This document shows, piece by piece, positions 1-11,257 of a stretch of 64,000 nt of DNA. The DNA is from Neolecta irregularis DAH-3 (lineage: Eukaryota > Ascomycota > Neolectomycetes > Neolectales > Neolectaceae). Below the pieces are notes generated by a model. That model ran no database searches. It was not told where the DNA came from and saw only the letters and a list, made by a program, of their open reading frames with translations. The stretch is taken from positions 1 through 64,000 of the forward strand of contig LXFE01000976.1 of assembly GCA_001929475.1 (NCBI GenBank), in the 5' to 3' direction. Numbering within the stretch: position 1 is the stretch's first letter; the number at the start of each line of letters is the position of its first letter. The position numbers and the translations under genes are program-made.

Positions 1-1
1 C

Positions 2-100
2 CCGCTGCTCGCCCGCGCCCCGCCCCCGCCCCTCGACGACCTCCACGTCGGCTGGATCGCAAAGGACGGCTTCAAGCCTCTGGGCTACACCCTGCTGTAG
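2..100 (+). CDS. 3' end of an unidentified protein gene
   Basis: An open frame enters from the left edge and ends at TAG (98-100). It encodes 32 residues, proline-rich at first and then ending LDDLHVGWIAKDGFKPLGY followed by TLL. I do not recognise the family. Third positions are almost all C or G, as in the next gene and unlike most of the window, so the two may lie in one GC-rich isochore-like patch. The start and upstream exons lie outside the window, so no function is assigned. It could also be a 3' exon whose frame only looks coding because the region is GC-rich. Confidence 0.45.
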   Translation, partial: PLLARAPPPPLDDLHVGWIAKDGFKPLGYTLL

Positions 101-152
101 CTGTATTTCCTGTCTGTATTTCCTGTCTGTATTTCCTGTCTGTATTTCCTGT
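101..152. repeat. 13-bp tandem repeat, four exact copies
   Basis: The unit CTGTATTTCCTGT is repeated four times without a mismatch directly after the stop codon of the upstream gene. It lies in the presumed 3' UTR or intergenic space. Confidence 0.95.
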
Positions 153-243
153 ACATTACCTGTCCTGTTTGTGTCTGCTGTCTGTCTGGTCTGTCCTGTT
201 TGTGTCTGTCCTCTGCTCTGTCTGTCCTCCCTCCCACCTGCTG

Positions 244-492
244 CAACCCCTCTCCTCCGCTCTCAACCCCTCTCCTCCGTTCTCAACCCCTCTCCTCCGC
301 TCTCAACCCCTCTCCTCCGCTCTCCTCTGCTCTCCCTCTGCTCTCCCTCTGCTCTCCCTCCGCTCTCAACCCCTCTCCTCCGCTATCGCTCCGCTCTCAA
401 CCCCTCTCCTCCGTTCTCAACCCCTCTCCTCCGCTCTCAACCCCTCTCCTCCGCTATCGCTCCGCTCCCTCCGCTATCGCTCCGCTCCCTCC
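244..492 (+). repeat. 20-bp pyrimidine-rich minisatellite before the epsilon-COP start
   Basis: The unit CAACCCCTCTCCTCCGCTCT occurs about eight times, with interspersed short variants (CTCTGCTCTCC and GCTATCGCTCCGCTCC). The array ends only a few bases before the ATG at 499, so it would form a long C/T-only 5' leader on the coding strand. Three frames are open through it only because the unit lacks stop codons; the translations are Ser/Pro/Leu repeats and not credible protein. Confidence 0.93.
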
Positions 493-498
493 GCTCCC

Positions 499-1440
499 AT
501 GTCCTCTTCACACGGTTCGAGATCCCTCTTTCACCAGGGATGCTCCAACCTCGCCATAGACCCTTCCAATCCCGACTCGCAAATATACTCCTACAGATCC
601 AGAATCCACCACGGCGCCGCCAAAGACGTCCTCCAAGAGCTGGCCGCCACTCGCGACCCATCGCTGGCCGCCGTGAAATGTCTGGCCCACTACACATTGG
701 ACCACGACATCCCCCGCTCGCTCGCCGAAATCCAGAATCTAGCCTCCGCAAACCCCCTCCCCCAGGTCCTCCTGATCGCCGCTATCCTCCACCAACATCT
801 CCCAGAAAAGGCCCTCCAATTTCTCGCCCCGTTGCAAAACGACATCGAGGGGTACCCCTTCTCCCCAATCGCGCTAATCCCAGCGTCGCCCTCGCCGTCC
901 AGATCTATCTGTCCCTGAACAATCCCGACCGCGCTGCGAAAATTATCCACGACGCGAAAAAGTGGGCCCAGGATGATATTCTCATCCAGCTCGCTGAAGC
1001 ATGGCTCGACCTCCGTTTGGTAGTTTATCCTGCGTTGCTGCTAACCCTAGGGCTACGAAAAAGCACAGAGGTCCTACTACATCTACGAAGAACTCGCCCA
1101 AAATACAAAGTCTCCCAAAATGCTCGTGGGCCAAGCGGTAGCCCCTGCTCCCGTCCCTGCTCACTGCAGGTCGCAGAAATCCAGCTCGGCAGATTCGACG
1201 ATGCTCAATTCGCCCTGAAATCAGCTTTCCAAATCGATCCTACTGATCCTTATGTCTTGGCAAATTCTATCGTTTGCGCAATACTGCTTGGCCTCGATCC
1301 CTCCCATTTCGCCCAGTTTGTTCCCCCTTGTTCTTTCTGATCGTAGACAATTGTTTAAAGTCGCTCCACAGTTTGTCTTTTGTATAAAGGTCAATGAGGT
1401 CGACGCCTTGTTTGATACCCTCCTCCACAAGTTTGCCTAG
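499..1440 (+). CDS. SEC28: Coatomer subunit epsilon (epsilon-COP)
   Basis: This is the TPR-like epsilon subunit of the COPI coat, which works in retrograde Golgi-to-ER transport. The ATG at 499 follows the repeat leader and begins MSSSHGSRSLFHQGC. Introns at 852-893, 1020-1050 and 1138-1169 (42, 31 and 32 nt) restore the family sequence: ALAVQIYLSLNNPDRA, then AQDDILIQLAEAWLDL, then GYEKAQRSYYIYEEL and a TPR-like stretch VAEIQLGRFDDAQFALKSAF. The last part (1290-1440) is unclear. A C-terminal helix KVNEVDALFDTLLHKFA ending at TAG 1440 fits the family, but joining it needs one more intron and perhaps a one-base shift near 1370. The gene is therefore secure, its exact 3' structure is not. Codons are strongly C-ending. 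Confidence 0.85.
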
Positions 1441-1615
1441 TATCCGTTTTAGTACTTCAATCTATCTAGTATCCGTTTTAGTACTTCAATCTATCTGCCT
1501 AGTTCCTAACGTAAGTCTTCTCAAATCTATATCTAGTATCCGTATTAGATTACTTCAATCTATATCTAGTATCCGTTTTAGTACTTCAATCTATCTAGTA
1601 TCCGTATTAGATTAT
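1437..1615. repeat. About 29-bp imperfect tandem repeat
   Basis: Copies of CTAGTATCCGTTTTAGTACT plus TCAATCTAT start near 1437, 1467, 1532, 1566 and 1595, with variants CGTATTAGATTACTTC and insertions. It starts at the epsilon-COP stop codon region and is non-coding by appearance. Confidence 0.88.
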
Positions 1616-1689
1616 CAAGTCTTCTCAAATCTATCTCTCCAGCGCTGTTCCTACGTATGAATAATGACCTTATCTTAAGTCTATTCTCG

Positions 1690-1875
1690 CTGTCGTTACA
1701 TTCGATCTTGTCATTACATTCGATCTTTGTCTTGTCGCTACATTCGATCTTTGTCTTGTCGCTTGTCTTGTCGCTACATTCGATCTTTGTCTAGTCGCTA
1801 CATTCGATCTTTGTCTTGTCGCTACATTCGATCTTTGTCTTGTCATTACATTCGATCTTTGTCTTGTCATTACAG
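1690..1875. repeat. 24-bp tandem repeat
   Basis: The unit CATTCGATCTTTGTCTTGTC plus GCTA is repeated about seven times, with truncated units and an ATTA/GCTA variation at the junction. An open frame on the minus strand (MTRQRSNVATRQ repeats) is a by-product of the unit length being a multiple of three. Confidence 0.93.
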
Positions 1876-2130
1876 CTACATGTAAGACTAGGACCAAGTA
1901 ATAAGACTAGGTTTATTCATACCTCAGTACGAGACATCCACCATATCAAGATGGTTGCCCCTGTCAAGGCGTTCTGAGACAACCCAATAAATCAGAAACA
2001 TGTCCGCATCGTATTTGTCATAAAGTTGTGTTTGGGTTAGACCCTACAAATACAATCTTACACGTTCTAGATGAAACAACCGTATGGAGGAGCAACTAGG
2101 TGGTGTTTCTGGATCTGCTTGGTATATCTC

Positions 2131-2339
2131 GATTTAACCAATCAGAGACATATCCTCGATAACCAATCAGAGACCTATCCTCGATAACCAACAGAGACAT
2201 ATCCTCGATAACCAACAGAGACCTATCCTCGATAACCAACAGACATATCCTCGATAACCAACAGACATATCCTCGATAACCAACAGACATATCCTCGATA
2301 ACCAATCAGAGACATATCCTCGATAACCAATCAGAGGTC
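2131..2339. repeat. 24-25-bp tandem repeat
   Basis: Units of the form AACCAATCAGAGACATATCC plus TCGAT and a shorter AACCAACAGACATATCCTCG form repeat about nine times. It is the fourth distinct minisatellite in 2.4 kb. Between 1876 and 2542 I see no other feature. Confidence 0.93.
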
Positions 2340-2542
2340 TGTAATCTTTGGGAATTAGCAAGGGCAAACTATGAGCAAGCAATAACAATCTACGTACTAT
2401 TTGCCAAGAGCAGGAGTAACCAGACGCGTAGCCTGGGCAAAACAAATCTATAATGTCTTACCTCCTGTGGCAGGTCTGAGACACTCGGTTTTCTATAAAT
2501 TGGTTGTCTGCTTCGCCGTCAGTCCTACTTGCTGCTGCCTCT

Positions 2543-3454
2543 ATGTCGCCTCCTATCGTCGATTCCCCTGAACTCTTTCCTACCAAGTTGCTTGAGACTC
2601 CCATGGTTATTGACCTTGGATCTGACTCGGAGCCGGAAGATCGGAAGGAACACCAAGACCAAGACCAAGATCGGGAAATCCTTATTTTCTCTGGTATCCA
2701 TAGTTCTGTCAAGATCTAACTGCAGACTTTGACGGCACTATTTTTATGCAGGATACCGGCCACATCCTGTTCGACTCCCATGGCTGTGGTGCAGATCGAA
2801 GAAAAGCCCTCGACGCTCAAATTTCCAGTGGTGAACGCTCGTTTCGCAAAGTCAGCGAAGAGATGTGGGGTAGTTTAGATATTCCCTTTGGAAAAGGCCT
2901 TGAAATCATAAAAGGGCAACTCGAAATTGACCCTGCGTTTCGTGACTTTCACGCGTACTGCTTAAAGCAAAAGATCCCTTTCAACATCATTTCGGCTGGA
3001 CTGAAACCCATTTTAAGAGCTGTTTTAGAAGAATTCCTGGGCGCTGAGCAGGTACCCCTTCCCCCAGGCCACCCTCATCTCGTAGGCAAAACACATTGAT
3101 ATTATTTCCAACGATGCGGTCATCTCTGAAGATGGTACTGCATGGAAACCGATCTGGAGAGACGACACTCCCCACGGTCACGACAAGGCTGCGTCAATAA
3201 AACAAGCACGCGCGGCTGCAACCATGTCTCGACCTGTAATCGTTTTCATCGGCGACGGCGTGTCTGATCTCCCCGGAGCAAGAGAGGCCGATATTCTCTT
3301 TGCCCGCAGAGGCCTCCGTTTGCATGAATACTGCATCGAAAATAATATCCCCCATATCCCATTCGATACTTTTGCCGATATCAAACGGGAAATACAACGT
3401 ATCTCAAAAGAAGAAATTCGGTCGAAGAAATACTTCAATGTACCCCTCCCCTGA
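2543..3454 (+). CDS. HAD-family phosphatase, YNL010W-like
   Basis: A haloacid dehalogenase-type phosphatase resembling yeast YNL010W (a small polyol-phosphate phosphatase). The first in-frame ATG is 2543. Introns 2694-2725 (32 nt) and 3052-3085 (34 nt) give a 281-residue product with exon length divisible by three. The first intron falls just before the nucleophile motif, restored as SDFDGTIF (both Asp present). Motif II lies in IPFNIISAGLKPIL, and motif III/IV is VFIGDGVSDLPGAREADILF with the paired acidic residues. The region DDTPHGHDKA matches the cap/core junction of this subgroup. The acidic N-terminal 45 residues (SDSEPEDRKEHQDQDQD) are an extension before the catalytic core. Substrate is inferred from family only. 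Confidence 0.85.
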
Positions 3455-3641
3455 TTCCTAGAGTTAATTATAGTCGCTAATTTCTAAAGATATACCCTCC
3501 CAACCCTTTCTGCCAATTTCGCCAAACCGCATTTGCTTGATGATATAGTTTTCTTGTGGAAGAAATTTGTTTATAGAAATTGGGCGATAGTATTTATAGA
3601 TCCTTGGATTTTGGCAGACTTGAATTTTCCTGCATTCAGCC

Positions 3642-5009
3642 ATGTATTCCGCTTTTTCCCGTACCATTTTAAATAATCGACGGTTCAATTCAACCGCTGT
3701 ATTTATCTCGCTTGGAAAATCTAATTAGAGGTACCGTTGAAGAAAACTGGATTGTACAATGTACATCTTGCGCACGGTGGGAAAATGGCCGAATTTGCGG
3801 GGTATTCGATGCCGATTCAGTATACCCAGGGAATACCCGACTCTCATAAATGGGTTCGTTCGAAAGCCGGACTGTTTGACGTCGGCCATATGGTCCAAAT
3901 GAAGTATCCTTTTCTCTTTTTCGAACCAATGATAGGTTTCGAGGTCCAAAAGTGACAGCCTTTTTGGAAAGCATTACCCCTTCGGATTTAAATAGCCTTG
4001 CACCGTTTTCATCCACGCTGTCTGTTTTATTGAATACGAATGGAGGGATTGTAGATGATTTGATCATTACAAAGCATTCCGAGACAGAGTATTATGTGGT
4101 TACGAACGCGGGATGCAGAGAAAAAGATTTAGCTTACCTCAAGAGTCATTTGGAGAACTGGAAGGGGGTCGAGTGGGAATTGCTCGATGGAAGAGGGCTG
4201 ATTGCGCTTCAAGGTACGTTTTGGGGTATCGATGCGGCAAACTGGTAGGGCCGTTTGCTGCCGATGTGTTAAATATTCACACCACTGCTGATTTGACGCC
4301 GTTAAAGTTTGGACAGAGCGCTTATTTGACTGTGGCCGGTGTTGAATGCCACGTCGCGAGAGGAGGATATACTGGAGAAGACGGATTCGAGGTACGGCAT
4401 TGGTCGTATGTAAAGTCACAAATCAGATCTCGATCAAAGAGGAAAAGACTGTGCAGGTGACCGAGTCGATCCTTGGATCTTCACCAGACGTGCGGCTGGC
4501 AGGCCTCGGTGCTCGGGACAGTCTTCGTTTGGAAGCCGGGATGTGCTTGTACGGACACGATCTAGACGAGACGACCACGCCTGTAGAGGCTAGTCTTGCC
4601 TGGGTGATCGGGAAGAGACGGAGGGCAGAGGGCGGGTTCCCTGGCTCCTCGACCATTCTGCAGCAACTGCGAGAGGGACCAGCACGGCGGCGAGTCGGCC
4701 TGGTGGTGAAAGAAGCACCTGCCCGCGGTATGGCTCCCAGAAATCGCATCTCACCCGCACAGAAGGAGCAGCAATACTAGCACACGACCAGCAGCACAAG
4801 ATCGGCAAGGTCCATAATAGCTTCACTGACGAGCAGGACAAGTAACCAGCGGATGCCCTTCGCCTAGTCTAGGGACAAATATTGCAATGGGCTATGTACA
4901 GACGGGAAGCCATGCGCCGGGGACGCTGCTGGGGGTGCAGGTGAGAGCGCGAGTGCGGGAGGCAACAGTGGTGCGGATGCCATTTGAACCCTGTAAATAT
5001 TATCGGTAG
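3642..5009 (+). CDS. GCV1: Glycine cleavage system T protein (aminomethyltransferase), mitochondrial
   Basis: Transfers the aminomethyl carbon from lipoyl-H protein to tetrahydrofolate in mitochondria. Exon 1 (3642-3698) encodes [19 protein letters not shown], an Arg/Ser-rich presequence without acidic residues. Introns 3699-3730, 3904-3935, 4214-4248, 4392-4426, 4728-4762 and 4805-4842 (32-38 nt) leave 386 codons plus stop. Family motifs appear in order: [69 protein letters not shown] and [15 protein letters not shown], with a typical basic end [10 protein letters not shown]. The last intron seems to use a GC donor (aagatcg|gcaagg), because GT alternatives create a stop; this leaves KIVTSGC where KIGKVTSG might be expected, so that boundary is less sure. 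A 7-bp inverted repeat (TATCGGT/ACCGATA) overlaps the stop codon. Confidence 0.92.
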
Positions 5010-5154
5010 GAGACCGATACTGTGGTGGTGCGGATTAACCCTGCATTCAGCGGATGTCTCATCCGGCCGTGTTTACTTGCCATCCTCGGCTAACCCGCAT
5101 ACATCCTACCTAACCATCATCCGTCACCTTCCCATACATCCGGTGGGGCCCATC

Positions 5155-8100
5155 ATGGTGCACATTCCCCTTCCCAGTATTCCCTCCCGCCTCAAACCTG
5201 CCTCCCGCTCCTCCACCCCTGGTTCCGGCCGTCTAGAAACTCCCTCTCCCAGACCAGACTCGGTCAAATCCCTACAGCTTCCCCAGCTGGCTCTCAGAGT
5301 CTTGGTCATCCAGGCAGCTGCTCTGGTTACCAATTGATGCTTACCCCCAGGGACGAAACCTTGCTGCCAAGGATAGAAGCGGAACCAGCGACCCTGTATG
5401 ATTTCAGGCACTACAGATCTAATGCCGCATAGTACGCAGTATTAACTCTTGGCGATTACAGAAACACTACCATCACTATACTCAGGACCTTGAATCCCGT
5501 TTGGGATACCTATTTTGACTTTCCATTGGACCATAAAGCTGGTTCATGCTCACTCGAGGTCATATGCTGGGACAAAGATCGCTTCGGCAAGGTATATGCT
5601 AGTATCTCTTGAAATCTGACTTTACAGGACTATCTGGGAGAGTTTGGTGTCGATTTAACCGAAGTAATCAGAGGTAATGTTTCCTTGGAGGAGAATGAGG
5701 TATTTCCTTCGGAATTAACTTGCAGCTAATCGTCAAGCCCATATGGTACACACTATGCTCTTCTTCTAGAAAGAAGTCCAAAATATCTGGAGAGATTCAG
5801 CTAAAATTTGGATTGATCGAACCAACTGGTGCCGCACTACCTCCAGAAGAACTTGCTGCCCGCTGGGATATTTACGTACAGTCTTTTCTATCGAAATCTT
5901 CTGTAGAAGCGCAGCTTCGTGATGTCCCTGCAATGCAATCCGTGGGGATGGTTCCTTCTGATTCCGATGACACCAATCTCGCCGTGAACCTAGCTCAAAG
6001 TCTGACCATGCCAGACGAAGATGAAAGCGACGAGGCTGATGAGCATGAGCCTACATTATTGGAGACCGAGCAGAAGAAGAGACGACGGTTGAAGCTCAGA
6101 AACATAAGAAGAAAGATGATGCCGTTCCAATTAACACCGACTTGTGGGAGCGTCGTCGGGCTGATATTCATGGAAATTCATAGCATCACGGATTTGCCTC
6201 CGGAAAAAAATAGTATGCCCTTGTGTGATTACTGTGGCTGACTTGAACAGTGACCAGGTTAAGCTTCGATATGGACCCCTTTGTCGTTGTATCGTTCGGC
6301 AAGAAAACTTTCCGAACGCGCTGTCTTCGACATACATTAAACCCTGTGTTCAATGAACGATTGATCTGTCACGTTTACCGTCATGAAGAAACTTTTAAAA
6401 TCTCATTCCGAGTTGTGGACCGGGATAAGCTTTCTGGCAATGACTTTGTTGGCGAAGCAATGCTGGATGTTCAGGAATTAATTCAGAGAGGACCAAAACC
6501 GAATCCTAGCACCGGATTGTATCATCCGCAGTCGCCTAATGGTACTCCTCCGCAGCATTCACGACAAAGTTCAAGTTATGATGGAACTTACAATGCCGCT
6601 CTAGAAAGCATCGATCCGGACCTTTATTCATACGATATTCCAATAGAGCTGGCCAAGAAGGAACGCCATGAAGGGAAACACTCTCCAGTGATTCATATTC
6701 GGGCAAAACACGTTCCCTATCCCGCTCTCAGAGAGCAGTTTTGGCGACAGATGCTTAAACATTACGATACGGATGATACCGAAACTATCTCCCGTGTTGA
6801 ATTAGTCACAATGTTGGACTCTCTCGGCTCAACTCTCAAAGATCGTACCATCAACCACTTCTTCACTCAGTTTGGCCTTAATCCTGAAGACGAGGGCAAT
6901 GAACAAGGCCCCGGTGAACTGACGATTGATCAAGTAGTTGCATGTCTCGAAAACCAACTTGTCAGTCAATCGTCTGCATCACAAACGTCTTCGCTTCCTC
7001 CAACTCCACGAGGTTTTGCCACACCATCCGTTCAAAGCCTCTCGTCAACAAAAATTGATCCAGCTAGCAGCACTGCATCTATGAGAGGGGAAAACTCTGA
7101 TGTCCCAGCTCTCGAAATTACAGCTGAAAGTGCATCAAGTTCTTCAGACGAATTGTCCCCCGATGATTCCACCGTAGGCGAACATGTTGTCTTTATCAAA
7201 GAATGTCCATTATGTCATCAACCTCGTCTTCAATCCAAAAGCGAAGTAGATATAGTTACCCATCTTGCTCTTTGCGCCAGTCAGGATTGGAAACGAGTTG
7301 ATAGATTGGTCATGGGGGACTTTGTTACATCCAGCCAGGCCCAGCGAAAGTGGTATTCAAAGGTGCTTTTACATATCAAACAGCAGGATTGATTGTTAGG
7401 TTGTTTCGAGGATTACAACTGGTTCATATAAGCTTGGAGCCAATTCGGCAAACATCCTTGTCCAAGATCGATTGACTGGACAAATACAGGAAGAACGAAT
7501 GAGCGTTTACGTTAGATTGGGAATACGGCTTCTTTACAAAGGGTTAAGGAGCGGCACAATGGAGAAGAAGCGCAGTATACACCTGGGGTTGAATAGGACT
7601 GACTGTAGTTCGAAATCTTTTGAGATCATTGAGTGTCAAACAAGGTAAAAAGTATGATTCTCCTTCCAGTGCTCGAGAAATCAAGAATTTTGTTGCATTT
7701 CATCAGCTCAAGGTTGACGAAGTTCTCCTCCCTCTAGACCAATACAAAACGTACCCCCATTCGCTTTCCTCTCCTAATATTCAGTTTCAACGAATTCTTC
7801 TATAGAAAATTGAAGCCCGGTGCTCGTCCTTGCGTCGCCCCCAATAACACAGGAATAGCAGTCAGTCCTGCAGACTGTCGAACAGTAGTGTTTAATAAAA
7901 TTGACCGAGCGACAGAGATTTGGGTCAAAAGTCGAGAATTCAATCTTGAGCGACTTTTCGGAGAGGCTTATCCTGATCAAGTTCAATGTTTTGAGGGTGG
8001 TACAATGGGAATATTTAGACTTGCACCTCAGGATTATCACCGCTTCCATGTCCCTGTTGATGGAATCCTTGGTGAGCCAAAGACTATTGAAGGTGAATTT

Positions 8101-8672
8101 TACACGGTTAATCCCATGGCTATCCGCTCTGCGTGTGTTCCATTTGAGAGAATAATATATTGACGATTAGACTAGATGTTTTTGGGGAGAACGTACGGAT
8201 TGTGGTTCCGATAGATTCAGTCTCGCATGGTCGTGTAATGGTAATTTGCGTTGGTGCCATGATGGTGGGAAGTATTGTTATTACAGCAAAGGCAGGTCAA
8301 AAAGTATCTCGGACTGACGAGCTTGGTTATTTCGCATACGGTACAGAATCTATAGTTTTAATCAGTTGATATTCCAGGTGGTAGTACTGTACTCCTTCTA
8401 TTTCAACCGGGTATGCTTGTCTTTGATGATGATCTCGCAGAGAATTCTAGTCAGGGACTAGAAACTTTGGTATACATCTTTTTGTCTATTCTCTTTAATT
8501 CCATTAGGTACGAGTCGGAATGTCAATAGGTCATCATCCAAACGTTGAATCAACGGCAAGTGAAAATATCAAATCAAACATTACAAAAGAGGACCTCGAG
8601 GATGCTTCGAGGAGAATTGGCGGAGCATTTGACCCAAAACATGCGCATAAAGGATTTGCTATGGGCGGTTAA
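5155..8672 (+). CDS. PSD2: Phosphatidylserine decarboxylase, C2/EF-hand (PSD2) type
   Basis: Converts phosphatidylserine to phosphatidylethanolamine in the endomembrane system. Eleven introns (5326-5350, 5396-5432, 5592-5627, 5700-5725, 6213-6250, 7363-7399, 7575-7608, 7751-7784, 8133-8170, 8341-8377, 8470-8507; 25-38 nt) leave exactly 1045 codons plus stop. Order: Ser/Pro-rich N-terminus; first C2 domain ([20 protein letters not shown]); acidic linker; second C2 domain ([38 protein letters not shown]); EF-hand loop [12 protein letters not shown]; a CPLC...HLALC zinc-finger-like element; then the catalytic domain ([27 protein letters not shown]). The pyruvoyl-generating site is GGST, split by the intron at 8341, so autocleavage into beta and alpha chains is expected. 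Its 3' end faces VPS23, 141 bp away. Confidence 0.95.
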
Positions 8673-8813
8673 TGGCATAGTAGGGGATATTTTTCTGGCT
8701 GATAATGTGGTTCAGGCTGTGTATGTTTCTTAATATTATGGATTTAACGATCTTATTATAACCCAACTTTGTAGGAGGTTGGCAATAACTAGTACAATCC
8801 GAAATAATTAGTT

Positions 8814-10464
8814 TCACATATCCAACCCTGTAGACTCGCAGATCTTCTTGATCAAAGCTTTCTTCATAAATTGCTCTCGAGCCAAATTCCGTGTAAACTA
8901 TAATAGTTCAGCTCAAACACTTGACAAAAATGTAAACCTTCATAAAAACATCTAATTCTATCCGTTCCCTGTCCAGTCCCTTTGCAAGAATATACAACAA
9001 ATCCTCAATCGCCAAATCTTCTGCAACAAGATTGTACAATCTAAGCAAATCAGTATTGACAAAGAAAATCGATTGTACTGATTGTAGACTACCGTCTGAG
9101 CAACCAAAACTTGATCGATATCAGGCCATTCTCGATTTTCACATTCCTTGATAACCTCGTCGGTTTGTTGAATTCGATCATGAAAGATATTCATGTTTTT
9201 ATCGCATAGTTGGTCAATCCGATTCAATTCCGAGACTTCCCGGTCGAGAATGAGTTGCTGTACAGCGATGGCATCTGCGTATCTTTTAGCTTCAGATATG
9301 GAATCTTGGAGATCTCTGCATAAAGAATCTGCTCTTGAATTCACACGATCCGCAACTTCTTTCAACAGAATCGTGCGTTCTGGATTCGGTGGCTTTGGAG
9401 GCGGCGCAACATCTGCTGGACTTGGGGTTTGTTCATCGATGATGTCTTGTGAAACAAAAGATGGAGATTGAATCGAAATATCTTGAAGCCATGATCGAAC
9501 TTGAGCATTTTGGCTGGTATCTGCCACCTGGGTAAGTTCTGGTCTGTGAGGCAAGCTGGAAGAAGCTCTTTGCGGCAGCAATTCAGGTATTGGCGAGTTA
9601 TTGTGCTGATAAGGTGGGGGTCTGTTCTTTAAAGCTCTAGGTTGGCGATGAGGCGCAGGCGGGATTGGGGGCGGACTCTGCCTGGTCTGTATCGATTGAC
9701 TAGGAGGGGGAGAACAAAGTCCTTGATTTGAATCTTGGACCGAAAACGAGAGTGGTATGGGTGTTCCATTAGAGATTCTATGGTGAGCGTGTGGAACCAT
9801 AGGTGTGTCGTCATTAATCGTGGTAGATTGGTTGTCCATCCTATACGATCCTTCTTCTAGAGATGTTGACTGGTGTCGATTTTCAAGTTTCTCCATGCTC
9901 GATTGCGCATATAAAGGCGGTTCTTTCCCAAATATACTTGCAAGATTCATGCATAAATTAATTAAATTTGATTTCTCTCAGTGAGTAAGCGTGTAGCGTC
10001 AACTTACCGAAGGATTATCTTCCCAATAAGCCAAATAAGGATGATATATTCGTCCACTTGAATCAACATGATTTCCAGGACGTATCAGCATGTTTTTCGA
10101 TGGTAGCACAAATGAAATTGGCGGGAATTTGGGATAGCAGTGGGGTATCCAGATGGCAATTGGAATATTATAAGGTCGATCGCGGAAGACGATCGGTATT
10201 ATTCCTTCCAGACACAGCAGAAGCACAGACTGCCCATCTTCGTATGCTATACTGTTAGTTTGAACATGTCAAACCCTATACTGAAGATGTCTGTCCTTGG
10301 AGCAAGAGAGGGATACTTGCTAAGACAATTAATAACGTCAGTTTGTGTTCGCTCCGTGTACGAGTATTCCTAAGAACTGATTAATCGGCGACAAAAGGAA
10401 TACAACTACATACAGGTGCAAGGACTCGTTGAAGCCAATTCAAAACGTGTTGGAGGTTGGTCAT
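8814..10464 (-). CDS. VPS23: ESCRT-I subunit Vps23/TSG101
   Basis: Ubiquitin-binding ESCRT-I component in sorting of cargo to multivesicular endosomes. Reading leftwards from the ATG at 10464, five introns (10370-10413, 10247-10281, 9975-10007, 9041-9078, 8898-8937) leave 486 codons plus stop. The UEV domain contains VLNWLQRVLAPEYSYTERTQ, KYPSLAPRTDIFTYEDGQ, VFRDRPYNIPIAIWIPHCYP and RPGNHVDSSGRIYHPYLAYW. A Pro-rich linker (PSPPPIPPAPHRQP-like) follows, then a coiled coil (VADRVNSRADSLCRDLQDSI) and a C-terminal steadiness box (LYNLVAEDLAIEDLLYILAK, REQFMKKALIKKI). All parts of the family architecture are present. Confidence 0.94.
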
Positions 10465-11257
10465 AGACACATGAAAGGATGTGTGGTGGGAAATCTGAAA
10501 ACTTGTCGCCAGGCGAATGACAAAACTCAAGTATATATTACATTTTGCAAAGTACATTGACAGTAAACTGTTGGCTACTAGAGCCCTGCATAAATTAGCT
10601 ACAGCCTTTATGTAGTTCTTGATTGGATTCGCAGGCCTTTTAATACCCATATCCGGGTTAGGCAATCATCGGATAATTCATCGCAGGATCGACGGCCATA
10701 TTTTTAACTAGTTTCTGATTCAGTAATAGTAGTTTTCTTCTATTATGGCACAACAATCACTGTCTGAAGCCGTCCACGGCTTAAAAGGGCTTGTCATTCG
10801 ACCGTTTTCCTTTTTTTGGTGTTCAAAGACTCGACTTGCAACCTCCGTCTATATTGATTTACTGCATGTCTTTCCCCATTCTATTGACCTTCAGGTATCC
10901 AACTCAAAATCGATATACATTTTTTCCCCAGTTGACGCATGGCGTCATTGGTTCGCTTTAGGATCGAACTTTTTCTAGGTCTTTTCTGAGACTGGTCTGC
11001 CATTGTTCCTATTTATGTCAGTAACAATGCATCGTGTAAGCAAAGGCGCTTTCGCAGTGAAAAGAAGATCCTGGAATGAATTAATGAGAACACTAGCATG
11101 ACTAGAAATGCAATATTAGACAAATGGAACAAAAAAGACTAGCACAACGTAGCTGACAAATACAATCAAGACTGATGCTACGAACCTCAACAAAAAGAAA
11201 CTTGCAATAAGAACAGGCATGAGAACTTCATACGCCGGTCGTTAAACATCTGATAAT
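10465..11257. other. Intergenic, possible very small gene
   Basis: Shared upstream/downstream space of VPS23 and CDC14. An ATG at 10745 opens a 50-codon frame (MAQQSLSEAVHGLKGLVIRP at its start) that could be joined by an intron (about 10915-10951, gtatcc...ccccag) to a few more codons. It matches no family I know and may be chance. Nothing else is visible. Confidence 0.3.

Noticed and set aside
171-1340. Long plus-strand frame through the 20-bp repeat continuing into the epsilon-COP exons
   Set aside because: The first part is only translated repeat (Ser/Pro/Leu periodicity in all three frames); the epsilon-COP homology starts at the ATG 499 in another frame.
1670-1897. Minus-strand frame encoding MTRQRSNVATRQ repeats
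   Set aside because: A consequence of a 24-bp tandem repeat, with no non-repetitive coding sequence around it.
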